A DNA stretch of 64,000 bases, from positions 69,708,003-69,772,002 of the forward strand of contig CM043957.1 in assembly GCA_014529385.2 (NCBI GenBank), written 5' to 3'. The DNA comes from Adiantum capillus-veneris. Lineage: Eukaryota > Streptophyta > Polypodiopsida > Polypodiales > Pteridaceae. This document shows positions 1 to 11,472 of the stretch, piece after piece. The notes beneath the pieces are model-generated. The model was not told the DNA's origin. It worked only from the letters and a program-made list of their open reading frames with translations, and did no database searches. The position numbers and the translations under genes are program-made. Within the stretch, counting starts at the first letter, position 1, and every line of letters starts with the position of its first letter.

Positions 1-1800
1 GATCGCATTGGTGGTGAATGCTTCCCAAGTGGTGATAGCTCTAATGACTAGGCCATTGTAGATTTCCTCATGTCGTAGTCTCCTAATGAATCTATCAAGC
101 AATTGGTTATTATTGAAGCACTCATTTGGATTACAATGAGAATTCAAATGCTTCAAGCGACTAATAAGGTCTCTCACGGACTCCCCTTCCTCTTGTTGGG
201 CTTTTTTGGAGCTGAGAGCTTGGGTGTTGTGGTTGTGGAGCATAAGTTGTTGAAACAATGGGAGGGGTAGGAGCTATATGAGTACGAGGACTTATAGGTG
301 CATATGATTGATATACACTTGCAGGTACTGCTACAGGCATTGAGCTACCAGCCCTTGGGTTCCAAGTTGGGTACGATGTTGTGCCATGTGGTGGTCCAAA
401 GTTCATATGTGTGGCCCTAGGCATAGCAGACGTGGGATGTGACATGCTAATGATAGCTGGTATGGTCCCATTGAAATAAGAGCTTGGGTGTCATGGTTGT
501 GGAGCATAAGTTGTTGAAACAATGGGAGGGGTAGTAACTATACGAGTATGAGGACCTATAGGTGCATATGATTGATACACACTTGCAGGTACTGTTGCAG
601 GCATTGGGCTACCATGTAGTGGTGCTTTACTAACAAATGAGGTCCATGGCATGTTTTTTGTCATATTTGTCTCGCTGGGGTAGGCATGGTAGCTGTGGTG
701 TCATCAAAAGAAAGATGAGCTAAACTTGGAAAGGTAAAGCTATCACTTGTGGGCTCAGATTGTACTGAGATCCTTGGCAAAACAACATATGAAGGATCCA
801 TCGGGATTACCGAGGGAGTCTCCATTTGTAAAGTTGGTTGCCTAGCCTTCCCTATATCTAAGAATCTCATGAGACCCGTTGAAGGCATGTGGATCCCTTT
901 GTTCTGCCTCTCTAGCTCAATAACCCTATGGATGACATCACAAACTCTTTGTTGTTGGTCCTCTATGCTAGTAGAACTCCTTGTGGATTGTAGGACATCT
1001 AACCAACCCACATGATAGGTGTGACCTGTGTATAGGTCCGTTAGAGTTTCCATTTGTAGTTCATACTCCCAATTTTCATTTAGAAACGCTCCATCTAGGA
1101 TTGAGGTACTAGGGGTGTCCTTTGAATTACATGCAATGTGGCTCTCTATGGGTTGACCCTTAGTGGTTTCTAATTCAGGAGCACTCGATTACTCACCTAG
1201 CATGGATGTTGACATAGGGGCTTTCGCTTTTAACTCTCTCCTTTGCTCTGCCTTCTTGCGTAGGCTCTCAATTTCCTTTTCCCTAGCAGCTATGATATAT
1301 CGCTCAACCTCTTGCACTTCGGCAAGGATTCTCCCATCAGGTAATATAACCTCGGAGGGGAATAGCTCTGAAGAGTCAGAGGGTGCAGTGAATGGAGTAT
1401 TCACATGCAGACTCTCCAGGAGCATGGGGTCTACATTGGTCATGAATGGTGAATTTACTTCCCCAGCCCCTTCATTTACCTCGTTAGCTCCATGTTCAGA
1501 GCGAGTGGCTCTACTAAAAGTTTCCTTCGAGCGACTAAGCACACTCGACCCGGACCATGGGTCCATGGCATGCACGTCTTGACTTGAACTATCGGGATTA
1601 GGTATCGGGTAACCTTCCATGATGTCGTAGTCAGAGGAAGAGTCACTAGATGCAATATGTGGATCTTGAGTGGTACTACCTTGGGTTCCCGCTGAGGGCC
1701 TAGAGCCTAAGGTGGAGGAATAATGGGTCCATTGTAAATGGAGACGCTCTCTATGTCCTCGTCATCTAGCACACGACCAGAGCATAGATGCATGTGACCT
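1..1800 (-). pseudogene. Broken gag gene of R1
   Basis: Minus-strand open pieces at 1189-1620, 661-1053 and 161-445 match, in order, the R2 gag on the plus strand at about 3950-5900. Shared wording includes LPDGR.LAEVQEVERYI, DHTYHVGWLDVLQST-like and SAMPRATHMN. Near base 220 the proline/histidine-rich middle jumps straight to the QLQKAQ.EEGESVRD part of the capsid-like domain, so the tryptophan-containing core seen in R2 is deleted. The stretch encoding SVYQSYAPI...PQPQHPSS occurs twice (about 230-340 and 485-620), a local tandem duplication. Several stops separate the pieces. It cannot make a normal Gag. Confidence 0.75.
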
Positions 1801-2561
1801 CAATACTCTAGAAGCGTTGGTGAGTGCCCGTGAAGACCGCTCACCTAGTTTTTTGGGAGTTTGCAACCCAAATTTACTCTCAATTTTTTTATTTTTTAGG
1901 TCCTATTTTCTAACCAAGCCACGGAATATGGCGTGTGATAGCTCAAAACAAACCTCTTGGATAGAGGGACGTGCCGTGCTTTACAACCCCCAATTCGGCT
2001 ACGTAAAGCTCTTGAAATTCTAAAAATAGTCTTTTCTTAGGTGGAGAGAGGGCTAGAATTAGTTAGTCCAAAGGGTGAGTGTGAAGGGGATGGTGAAGGA
2101 CTTGAGGAACTTGTGCCACATGCCCTCCCTTCACTTGAGGTCCTAGTATTTAAATATAAAGTAGTGTGTACAGTATATCATAAGACTGAGGACTGTGGCA
2201 TGGGCTTGGGCTCAGGGCTTGAGGGAATGATCCGGATCCTGATCCTTCCTTTTTAGATAAGTTTTTTTTTTAATTTTGTTTTCATTTTTGAATTTTCTTT
2301 TTTGTCTCAGATATTTTAAGCTTTTTTTATTTAGAAAATTCTAAAAATATTTTTTCAATGGATAATGCTGCATGTGGACGTCGAGCTCACACGCGCCCAT
2401 AGCAGCTTTCGGTAGCTCTGTCTAACCTCCTTGCAACTAACACAGCTCGTTAACACGTATTACCTCTACTCACACACTGTCTAACACAATACACTGCACA
2501 CTCACAGTACAGTCAACCTTCTCAGTGTCTAGTCTACTGCTCACTGTCTACACTAACTAAC
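1801..2561 (-). other. R1 leader, non-coding
   Basis: This stretch has no convincing reading frame. On the minus strand it lies between the R1 primer-binding-site side and gag. It resembles the R2 leader (3166-3799) in composition, with GTGTTAGT/GTAGTAG-rich text and a T-rich stretch near 2260-2340. Confidence 0.55.
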
Positions 2562-3143
2562 TGTTAACCCTCACGCGCATTCCTATCACCTAAGACGGAC
2601 ACTGTATTATTTATTTGGTAGAGTCAGGTACCGGGCTTGTCGGTCCAACAGGAAAAGGGTAAGAGTGATCGCCGATAAGAGGCGCACTCTAACTGGAACA
2701 TTCAAGGGATTAGTTGGCTAAGCATGGGCACCCAAGTGTGAATGGGGCAAGCTCATATAAAAGTCAACTAAACCTAAAATTCACTTATTCTCTCATTTGT
2801 GCGATTAAAGAGTGCTCTTGCTCCATCTCCATCTTCTTCTTCTTCATCTCCTTGTGTGTGTGTGTGTGTATGCGTGAGAGAGAGAGAGTGAGAGAGAGAG
2901 AGAGTGCGATCGAGCATTGTGGCGGCACGACGGTGGCGAGGCAGTTGAGTGCGGCGTAGTGGTGTCTCCCTCTTCTTTGTGGCGAGGAATCCTCCACGAT
3001 AGCAAGCGTAAAGCGGTGAGTGACACACCATCGCCATCTTTGAGCTTACCAGTTTAGGCTTGTTGTGTGCTTGAAGCCATTTGTGGCTCGCACACAATGT
3101 ATCGGCATGTTCCTTGCATTGACACGTGCGAGAGACGTGCACA
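2562..3143 (+). repeat. R2 5' LTR
   Basis: About 582 bp, TG...CA bounded and aligned along its length with 10903-11472. It has a TATA-like CATATAAAAG at about 2753 and a compound GT/GA microsatellite at about 2849-2905, downstream of the presumed transcription start. That places the microsatellite in the transcribed leader. The two LTRs differ by scattered substitutions and microsatellite length, so insertion was not very recent. Confidence 0.88.
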
Positions 3144-3147
3144 TTTT

Positions 3148-3165
3148 TGGCGCCGTTGTTGGGGA
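3148..3165 (+). other. R2 primer-binding site
   Basis: TGGCGCCGTTGTTGGGGA sits four bases inside the 5' LTR. This is the Athila/Tat-type PBS, usually ascribed to tRNA-Asp. The minus-strand relative R1 has the matching site at 11691-11706. Confidence 0.8.
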
Positions 3166-3799
3166 ATGTCATACACTAATCTTGAATGGCACTCTGTGCT
3201 TCTTTTGTGGTGCAATTTCAATTGTAGGAAGGGTAGGGAAGGAAGGTGAGAAGAAAATTTTTGCGTTGCTGATGTGTATTTCTTTGTTAATGAAGTTTTG
3301 AAAGGTTACTGTGTTTTCTCTGTGATAAGGTCTTAGTATTAAGGTTGTTAGTTCTGTGTAATGCAAAGTACAGTAAGTAGGAAGTAGATCTGTGAGAGCT
3401 AATGAAGTGTGTTAGTGTGTAACAGCAGGTGTATTAGTTGTAAGTAGGTAGGTAGAGTATGTGTGTGCTCGCGCGCAAGTCGCAGTGACCTTATCTCAAA
3501 AAAAAATAAAAAATTATAAGTAGGACCGGGATCAGGAATATCTCCCAAACCCAAGCCCAAGCTCACGCTCAGGCTTAGTCCTCAGTCGCCCTATAAAATT
3601 AGGTATTTTAGCTTCACACGTAGCTAAAAATTGACTTTTTTGAGGACCAACGGAGCTTCAGGTGACCAAACGTTGTGATGTAAAGCACACCGCGACCCTC
3701 TCAGTGATACGCTCATTTTGAGCTATCACACACTTTAATAAAAAAACCGATCATTAAAAAACATAAAAAACGAGTGAAAACGGACGCCTAAAAAAGTAA
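3166..3799 (+). other. R2 leader, non-coding
   Basis: No convincing coding sequence. Holds GTAAGTAG-like short repeats (about 3360-3460) and an A-rich stretch near 3500. It lies between the PBS and gag. Confidence 0.5.
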
Positions 3800-5890
3800 G
3801 TGGTTAACCTTCGATGTTATTCGTCGACGCTTGTAGGGTGTCAAAGGCACATGCATCTGCGCTCTGGTCGTGTGCTAGAGATGGAGAAACTAGAGAAAAT
3901 TTTGACTTACGCGAGTTGTCATTATCCACCTACCTTAGGTTCCGGGCCCTCGGCATGGACCCAAGGTAGTAAAAACCAAGACCCGAACATAACATCTAGT
4001 GACTCTTCCTCTGAATATGACTTCATGGAGGGTTTCCCAATGCCTAATCCCGATAGCTTAAGCCAATACATGCATGCCATGGGTCCACGGTCCGGGCCGA
4101 GCGTGCTTAGCCGCTTGAAGGAAACCTTTAGTAGAGCCACTCGCTCCGAACATGGAGCTAATGATGTAAATGAGGGGGGTGGGGAAGTAAATTTTCCATT
4201 CATGACCAACGTAGATCCTATACCCTTAGAGAATGTGCACGTGAATACTTCATTCATTGCACCTCCTGACTCTTTAGAGCTATTCCCCTCTGAGGTCATA
4301 TTACCTGATGGTAGAAGCCTTGCCGAAGTGCAAGAGGTTGAGCGGTATATCCTTGCAGCGAGGGAAAAGGAACTCGAGAGCTTACGCATGGCGGAGCAAT
4401 GAAGAGAGTTAAAAGCGAAAGCCCCTATGTCAATATCCTTGCTAGGAGAGCAATCGAGTGCTCCTAACTTAGCAACCGCTAAGGGCCAACCCCTAGAAAG
4501 CAACATTGCATCTAGCTTAAAGGACACCCCTAGCACCTCAATTCTAGATGGAGCGTTCTTAAATGAGAACTGGGAGTACGAACTACAAACGAAAACTCTA
4601 ACCAACCTATACACAGATCACACCTATCACGTGGGTTGGTTAGATGTTCTACAATCCACAATGGGTTCTACTAGTGTGGAGGATCAACAACAAAGAGGTT
4701 GTGAGGTTATCCATAGGGTCATTGAGTTAGAGAGACAGAACAAGGGGATCAACATGCCTTCAACGGGTCTCATGAGATTCTTGGATACAGGAAAGGCTAA
4801 ACAACCGACCTTATCGCAAATGGAGACTTCCTCGGTAAGTCCGATGGATCCTCCATATGTTGTTTCGCCAGGGGTCTCAGTGCAATCTGATCCCACAAGT
4901 GATAGGTTTACCTTTCCAAGTCTAGCTCATCTTTCCCTTAATGAAACCACGGCTACCATGCCTACCCCAATGATGGGCATGCCAAGAAACACGCCATGGA
5001 CCTCATTTGTTAGTAAAGCACCACTACATGGTAGCTCAATGCTTGCAACAGTACCTACAAGTGTGTACCAATCGTATGCACCTATGGGTCATGGCACTCA
5101 TGTAGTCCCTACTCCTCCCATTGTTTCAACAACCTATGCTCCACAACCACAACACCCAAGTTCTTATTTCCATGGGACAATACCAGCTAGCATTAGCATG
5201 CCACATACGATGTCTGCTATGCCTAGGGCCACCCATATGAACCTTGGGCCACCACATGGCACAACATCGTACCCAACGTGGAACCCAAGGGCTTCCTATG
5301 CGCCAAGCCCAATGCCAATACCTACTCCACATGTAGTCTCTGGAGTGCCTTCACCCACAGTGCCTGCTCACTTAGGTGACTTGGCAACATTTGTTCAAGC
5401 TATTGGTCGATCCATTGCTGAGAATATGCATAACACGCCTGATAGAGAGCCTAGACGTAAGGCAGTACAAATAGCCAAGCTCACATAAAAATCTAGCGGA
5501 GACGGGGATGTGAGAAAGCATATCGAAGTGTTTGAACAAATATGTGATTCTCTAGGAGAACACAATGACCTGCATAGGAGTAATGCTTTAAGCCTAACCT
5601 TAAGTGGAAAGGCAGGAGATTGGTATAGAACCCTAAGGGTGGAAGAAAAAACGATTTACCCTACTCTTAGGAGACTATTCTTGAAAGAATACATAAGAGA
5701 GGGAGTGCTTTGGGGTGTAGCCTCTCAGCTCCAGAAAGCCCAACGAGAGGAAGGAGAGTCGGTGAGAGACTTTATTAGTCACCTGAAGCATTTGAATTCT
5801 CGTTGTAATCCAAATGAACGCTTGAACAATAACCAATTGCTTGATAGATTCATTAGGGGGTTACGACATGAGGTATCTACAATGGCCTAG
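3800..5890 (+). pseudogene. R2 gag, interrupted by stops
   Basis: Three consecutive plus-strand pieces (3800-4402, 4427-5488, 5510-5890) read as one Gag with an in-frame stop after MAEQ and another after AKLT. The N-terminal part has an HLRSGRVL motif, an acidic/serine-rich stretch and a Pro/His/Ser-rich linker. The C-terminal piece is a retrotransposon gag (capsid) domain: LSLTLSGKAGDWYRTL, then LRRLFLKEY, then GESVRDFISHLKHL and LLDRFIRGL. The conserved tryptophan (DWY) is present. The first part of the frame may not start at 3800, since HLRSGRVL at about 3852 is the first family-like text. The stops suggest it is dead, although readthrough cannot be excluded from sequence. Confidence 0.8.
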
Positions 5891-6024
5891 TCATTAGAGG
5901 TATCACCACTCCGGAACTAATCACCACCAATGCAATCCAATTGGAGGATAATTTAATGATTCAAGGAGAAAGAGTGTCGATTGAGCCTAAATCTATTAGC
6001 TCGAAAACATCGGGATATTAGCCA

Positions 6025-7470
6025 ATGACCCTAAAGCCTATTGCTAAGGAGCGGAAGAATTCTGAGATGACTTTAGCAGATCTCACCAAGGCCATTCAAG
6101 AGAGTCTTAGAGATAATCGTGCTCCGCAAAACAATCATATGTATCCAAGAAGGGAGCAACAATGGTGCTCAGTATGCTATGGACCGCATAGTACCAGTGA
6201 ATGCCCTACTTTTAGAGTAAAATTCAATGGGAACTGCAATGCCTGTGGGATCAAGCTAAGGATTGCATAGTATTTAAGCGCGCGATGGCCAATAGACCAA
6301 CCTTAGCATGGACAGACACACCTCGAGTGCCTGCATTGATGCCAACCCCACCTCTTGAACAAACAGCACAACACATGGTCGCTAGGGCCCAAAATGTTGC
6401 TCAAACAACACCCTTACTACCTCCAGGACCGCAACCACCACATCCGAGAATCACTTCTGTGAATCAAGTAGGTTGTGAGTCATCTATTGCTTGTTTGGAA
6501 GGCTGTGAGGAAGATATGGACCCTAATATTGCCTATGGGATAAATGTGCTTGAGGAAATTCCACAATACTACATGGAGGACTATTGGGGACAAGTCAAAC
6601 CTATCTATCAAGTAGCTGCTCTTGCGGCAAGAGGCCAAAATATCAATTACACTGCTAAGAGACCACCTCTTCAATGCTATGAGTGTGGAGGTCCACATCG
6701 TGTAGCCGAGTGTCCTATTAGGCTACAAAAGAATGCCACACTAATGCAAACCAATCAAGCGAGCACGTCTACAATGCCGATCCTCATGTGTAATCGATGC
6801 GGCATAGATTAGGCTACAAAAGAACGCCACACTAATGCAAACCAATCAAGCGAGCACGTCTACAATGCCGATCCTCATGTGTAATCGATGCGGCATAGAT
6901 CATTTGACTGCCCAATGTCCAAATAATCCAAATGCAGTGAAGATCACGCCATTAAACTTGATTGAAGTTACCGAGGAGCCATCACAAAGTACACCTGTGA
7001 TACCAGTAAACGTACTCACACGATTGATGCTCCAAAAACAAAATTATATTCTTGAGGAAAGAGACACGGCATCAATTGCCCAATCTCAAAAAAAGAAGAA
7101 AACACGAAGGAAGAGATTGCAAAAAGTAGCGATGTCAGACCCCAGTTCAAAGACCAACATAGGGACTGGTGACGACCTCGTATATATGAACGACACTGAA
7201 GAGGATTCTGATTCAGGTGAAACCATGGAGACCAAAACGACCACTAAGATAGAAACCAACAAGGAAGATCTTCATGAGCCACAATGGCCAGGATCCAAGA
7301 AGAAGATAGGAACTTATCCAAACCCTACAGAGGAGATCGAGCGAGTCAAGCAATTAAGGAGTTTGGTAGAACGTACCCAAAGGGATCTAGAACCAACACC
7401 TAGGCAGATCCAGATTACAGACACCGTGTTCCCTAAGCAACAACAACCTCACCAAGTCCATAGACCCTAG
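6025..7470 (+). pseudogene. R2 nucleocapsid region with three zinc knuckles
   Basis: Pieces 6025-6270, 6285-6812 and 6835-7470 carry three short CX2CX3HX4C knuckles: CSVCYGPHSTSEC, CYECGGPHRVAEC and CNRCGIDHLTAQC. The spacing is one residue shorter than the standard retroviral CX2CX4HX4C. A 91-bp direct duplication (6720-6810 and 6811-6901) breaks the frame and repeats the start of the last knuckle. The tail (about 7090-7470) is lysine/arginine- and acid-rich and of unknown role. Stops and the frameshift make an intact product unlikely. Confidence 0.72.
6720..6901 (+). repeat. 91-bp tandem duplication in R2
   Basis: AGGCTACAAAAGAA.GCCAC begins at 6720 and again at 6811, and the copies match nearly base for base. 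Because 91 is not a multiple of three, the duplication shifts the reading frame inside the zinc-knuckle region. Confidence 0.88.
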
Positions 7471-7511
7471 CCATACCTAGTGTCATCCAAGAAGAAAGTG
7501 ACTTAAAGTCA

Positions 7512-8249
7512 TTGGAAAGTGGGCGTACTCACTTCTTGATGGAAAGAATGTTTAGAGAGGGACTACCTGATCCTATCAAAGAAATGGAGATCCCATCTTC
7601 CCCACGTCAAGGGACTGAAGTCCAAAAGGTGCCGTTAAACATTGCCAAATTGATGGATTTCGTGTCTTCAAAAGTTAAGACCACCATCATGTCCAAACTA
7701 TATAAAGACCCTGAGTTAGTCTCAGCTCTTCAAGCCTTCCTCAATGGAGAACTAAAGTTTGGGCTACCACAATTTGCACAAATGGATGGAGCTGGGGAGA
7801 TACCAATAGAGGAGGAACGCTTAGATCCACAACCCAATGTAGATGAGAACCTTGTTATAGAAATACCTGTTAACAAGTTGGGACAATACTTTGAGGGTGA
7901 TGAATCCAATGCAACCATACCAATCACTACTAAGGGATTAATTGTGAAGGGAATCCTTGATGGTGGCACTGGGGTTAGCATTGTGACTAAAAATTGCTGG
8001 AAAACTATGGGAAGACCTCACCTTGCGACCACAACCATTGTAGTGAAGATGGCCAATGGGTCTATCGTTAAACCTATTGGGATGCTAGAAGATCTCAAGA
8101 TCAAGGTCTTTGGACATAAAATAAGTATTACCTTCATTGTCATGGATTTCTCCAAACACACTATGGCATCGGAGATGATCTTAGGACGTCCTTTCATGAG
8201 GGAAGCAAAAATGGTGCATGACTGGTCTAAAAACCATGTCTACTTGTAG
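7512..8249 (+). pseudogene. R2 retropepsin-like aspartic protease domain
   Basis: A 245-codon open piece. The C-terminal half is an aspartic-protease fold: GILDGGTGVSIVTKNCW holds the catalytic Asp (DGG in place of the common DSG/DTG), followed by MANGSIVKPIG, ITFIVMDF and EMILGRPFMREA, the flap-to-C-terminal ILGRPFL-like motif. It would cleave Gag and Pol polyproteins. The N-terminal half, from about residue 1 to 115, is an unassigned linker. No reverse transcriptase follows. The frame is intact, but upstream stops isolate it from gag. Confidence 0.75.
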
Positions 8250-8270
8250 TTCCAAGATTCTGTCATTCGA

Positions 8271-9212
8271 GTGGATCTTGTGACTGGTCGAGCACATCCT
8301 CTAGGAAACAGGTTTATAATTGATCATAGATTTGACACAACACTTCACTCGGCCCCATTGCAGTATTGTTACACGTGTAAAGCGGACACTGATGTTGGGA
8401 AAGATTCTCCTTATATGGATGTACTACCTGGGATGACTGAGTCGGACAATGTGGATTGGGTCCACCTAGCAGCAACCATAGACACTTGGGGAAATAGGGG
8501 GACGACCTAGGTAACACTTGAGGGGGAAGAAATGCCACCACTCGTACCCTTAAATATGCTAGAAGCAATGTATATAGCTTCTGGCAAGACTCATCCTCAT
8601 ATAACAAAGAAAACATACAAGTGGGTCCCTAAAGCTTCTTTAGCGACCATAGCTAGTGCTAAAAAACATAAGCCTTATAAGAAACGTCCGACTCGCTCTA
8701 AGAAATATAAGGAAACATGGCGTTGGATTCCTAAATGACTATTGGAAGCCCAAGGCTACTATCAAGGAAATGATCAAATCTGGGTGCCAAAAAGTAGATT
8801 GTGTTTTTACTGGTCACCGGGCCCATGTGAGCTCAATCCTATAGCTCCAAAACAAATTGACGATCATGGAAAGAAAAAAATCACAGAATGCTACACACCC
8901 GCTCCAGAGCTAGTTTGGGTATCAAAGAAAGAACAATTTGTTCCACCTAGCTCAGGAAGGGGGGAGTCCCATGAAGCTTCTAGCTCCTCATGTAATACAT
9001 CCATAGAAATAGAAGCTTCGACACAACCTCCACCTACCATTGTACATATCCATACAAGCAAGAAAGAGTTTGCACCTCCCGTTGTAAGTTCACCACCTAC
9101 AATAATGTTGCAAATAAAATCATGGGAGAGTACCTTACCACCCTTGCAACTAGATGAAACGCATAGGGTGGTCAAAAACTATTGGCAAAAATCATCACCT
9201 ATTACCAACTAG
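8271..9212 (+). pseudogene. Unassigned 3' reading frames of R2
   Basis: Pieces 8271-8510, 8532-8738 and 8742-9212 read as a decayed protein of unknown function that follows the protease. A basic patch (KKTYKWVPK, KHKPYKKRPTRSKKYK) is followed by repeated W-V/I-P-K phrases and a Ser/Pro/Gln-rich stretch. No DDE, YxDD or RNase H motif is visible. It could be a family-specific extra ORF, as seen after pol in some Tat/Athila elements, but here it directly follows protease. I do not recognise it. Confidence 0.4.
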
Positions 9213-9264
9213 AACAATTGGTTTCAAAGGGTGGCGAGCACATTTCAAACGGTATGATCTACCC

Positions 9265-10890
9265 AAGGAAGGGGGGAGTGTTTGTTGACAGTCATCATTC
9301 ACTCACTCCCCTCTCAACCTTCTCTCCCTGACCTCTCAATCTCCCAATATTAGGGAATGTATATATAAAGTTTTATACTCACAAAAAACAAAAATAATAA
9401 AGAGCAAGAGCAATTAGCAAACGAGTGTGCACAATAAAAGTCAAAACATTGACCTAGACCTACACATTCACATCCGGTACACTAAAACAGAAACCTATGT
9501 CATCAAACACCTTTGATCCTCATCACTCGAGTGATGGAGGGTAGGTAAGATTAGTATGATGGAGTGTTTCTGTTTTAGAGTTAAGTGATTAGCAAAGTTC
9601 TTTCTTCCCACTGATGTGCCTCCTAGAGGTATTCTTTGTGTTTTCTCGTGTGTACAGGAACGTGTTGCTGCTGTTAGGATTTGGAGCTTCATGGAATCTT
9701 TCTCTCATTCACACTTCAAATCAAGCGTGACCATCAACACAAACAGGTGTTTCTTGTCCATTAACATTGCCCCTTATCTTTTTGCATCCATGATTGTCTG
9801 CTTTAATTGTGATTGGTAGCATAATATTCAACGCATTTTCTTAGTACCAAACATTAAATTCAATGTAATTTTTTGTCATAATCACTTGCTTAGGTTTAAA
9901 AAGCCAGTAGTCCAACTAAGCTAGTTTGACCAAGCTAGGTGTTACAGATTTTCTCTTAATACCATGGGGAATGCCTTCCTAATTATCAATGGTTACTTAG
10001 GTTCTTAATCCGATTTAGGCAGCATTGTGTAAAATGTACTAAGGCTTTCTAGTGGGCTTAGTCCCTATTGAACTTTAGCTTAAGTATAAAAAAGGGAGTT
10101 TACTAGTGTGATGAGCCTGGGGAGGGTAATAGTGTTATATGACCCCCCAAAGTTACAAAATTAAAATGCTGAAAATGAACAAACAAAAAATCAAAGTGCC
10201 ACAATGTAAAATCTTAAGCTGGAAGAGAAACCTCAGCTTGATTTAATACTCCGCTCACATGTATCGCCTATTGTACTAGAGCCCTGGAGGTTCCCAGTGT
10301 GGGCACTTTTCCTTGAAAAGCAAAAAACCCAAGGCATACAAAATAAGCACACACATCAAAATTGAATCACTCTGAAAAGACCTTGGGGGGTCAAAAAAAA
10401 GGAAATAAGTCAGGCGATGATTTCATGAGCAATTCCTTTATATCGTAGCTTACCTACAAGGTCTTCTAGGTATAGCCTCTAGTCACCCCTCGAACATGAA
10501 ATACTTGGCTCTCGCGATTAAACAACTTAATTGACCAGAGAAAATTGATAAGCTTGCCCATGGTATTAATAGTCGATCTTTAGTGCCTTTCAACCGTTAA
10601 ATTAGAGACCCCAAACTTGTTTAATTTTTTCCCTTTACAAATGTTTATGCGTTTGATTATATTGCAATTTAACGTTTATTGCTGACAAATGGTTTAAAAT
10701 TCTGCTACCAATCAATTTGTCTGCCTAAAACTACATATGATTTTTAATTGTATATGAGAATGCAATTAATGTGCCAATGTTGTTTGATTTTGCAGTGATT
10801 GAAGAAGGCTAAGGGCATTCATCTCAAATGCTCTTCCACCTCGACGAATGAGCTTCAACTCAATAGCTTCCGAGGACGGAATCTACATCA
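9265..10890 (+). other. Non-coding 3' part of R2 with an internal PPT/LTR-like block
   Basis: At 9269-9285 a purine tract AAGGAAGGGGGGAG precedes TGTTTGTTGACA. About 200 bases on there are a TATA-like TGTATATATAAAG (about 9357) and a possible end CCGGTACA near 9481, which together look like a second, shorter LTR inside R2. The rest (about 9490-10885) is AT-rich and has no convincing gene. A segment at about 9658-9746 is flanked by TGTACAG and GTGTTTC, resembling a captured exon, but I cannot assign it. The true PPT of R2 is at 10891. Confidence 0.45.
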
Positions 10891-10901
10891 GGAAGGGGGG
10901 C
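10891..10901 (+). other. R2 polypurine tract
   Basis: GGAAGGGGGG sits directly before the 3' LTR start (CATGTTAACC). This is the expected plus-strand primer for reverse transcription. Confidence 0.8.
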
Positions 10902-10902
10902 A

Positions 10903-11472
10903 TGTTAACCCTACGCACAATCCTATCACTAAGATTGATACTGTATTATTTATTTGGTAGAGTCAGGTACCGGGCTTGTCGGTCCAACACGAAAAGGGTA
11001 AGAGTGATCGTCGATAAGAGGCGCACTCTAAATGGAACATTCAAGGGATTAGTTGGCTAAGCATGGGTGCCCAAGTGTGAATGGGGCCACCTCATATAAA
11101 AGTCAACTAAACCTAAAATTCACTTATTCTCTCATTTGTGCGATTGAAGAGTGCTCTTGCTCCATCTCCATCTTCTTCTTCTTCATCTCCTTGTGTGTGT
11201 GTGTATGCGTGAGAGAGAGAGAGAGGGAGTGTGTGCAATCGAGCATTGTGGCGGCACGATGGCGGCGAGGCGGTTGAGCGTGGTGCAGCGGCATCTCCCT
11301 CTTCTTCACGGCGAGGAATCCTCCACGACAGCAAGCGTAGAGCGGTGAGTGGCACACCATCGCCATCTTTGAGCTTACTAGTTTAGGCTTATTGTGTGCT
11401 TGGAGCCATTTGTGGCTCGCCCATAGTGTATCGGCAAGTTCCTTGCATTGACACGTGCGACAGACGCGCACA
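10903..11472 (+). repeat. R2 3' LTR
   Basis: About 570 bp, matching 2562-3143 from TGTTAACCCT to GCACA. It shares the CATATAAAAG box (about 11093) and a shorter GT/GA microsatellite (about 11191-11232). The next bases, ctaat, are the right target-site copy. Confidence 0.88.

Larger units (their letters stand above)
1..2561 (-). mobile_element. R1: Athila/Tat-like LTR retrotransposon, distal part (split by R2)
   Basis: Read on the minus strand this segment continues the leader that starts beside the LTR at 11709-12276. It runs through about 750 bases of leader (2561 to about 1800) into a decayed gag that leaves the window at base 1. The break at 2561/11473 coincides exactly with the ends of inserted element R2. 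The flanking bases are ctaac on the left and ctaat on the right, a 4-of-5 target-site match. R1 gag is clearly the same family as R2 gag but carries more stops, a deletion and a local duplication, so R1 is the older copy. That the two pieces are one element is inferred from this geometry and from PBS, leader and gag falling in the right order. Confidence 0.8.
2562..11472 (+). mobile_element. R2: Athila/Tat-like LTR retrotransposon, gag-pro only
   Basis: An 8.9-kb element with direct LTRs at 2562-3143 and 10903-11472. Both start TGTTAACCCT-like and end GCACA. A PBS-like TGGCGCCGTTGTTGGGGA follows the 5' LTR after four T residues, and a purine tract GGAAGGGGGG precedes the 3' LTR. TGGCGCCGTTG is the form usual for Athila/Tat-lineage gypsy elements. 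Inside, in order, are gag, zinc knuckles, aspartic protease, a short unassigned reading-frame region, and about 1.6 kb of non-coding DNA. I find no reverse transcriptase, RNase H or integrase motif, so it probably moved with enzymes supplied in trans. Flanks ctaac/ctaat agree at 4 of 5 positions. Confidence 0.87.

Noticed and set aside
2774-3172. 132-codon minus-strand ORF and its overlapping neighbours
   Set aside because: They lie in the R2 LTR and owe their openness to the GT/GA microsatellite (HTHTHT, SLSLSL). The same happens at 11113-11471.
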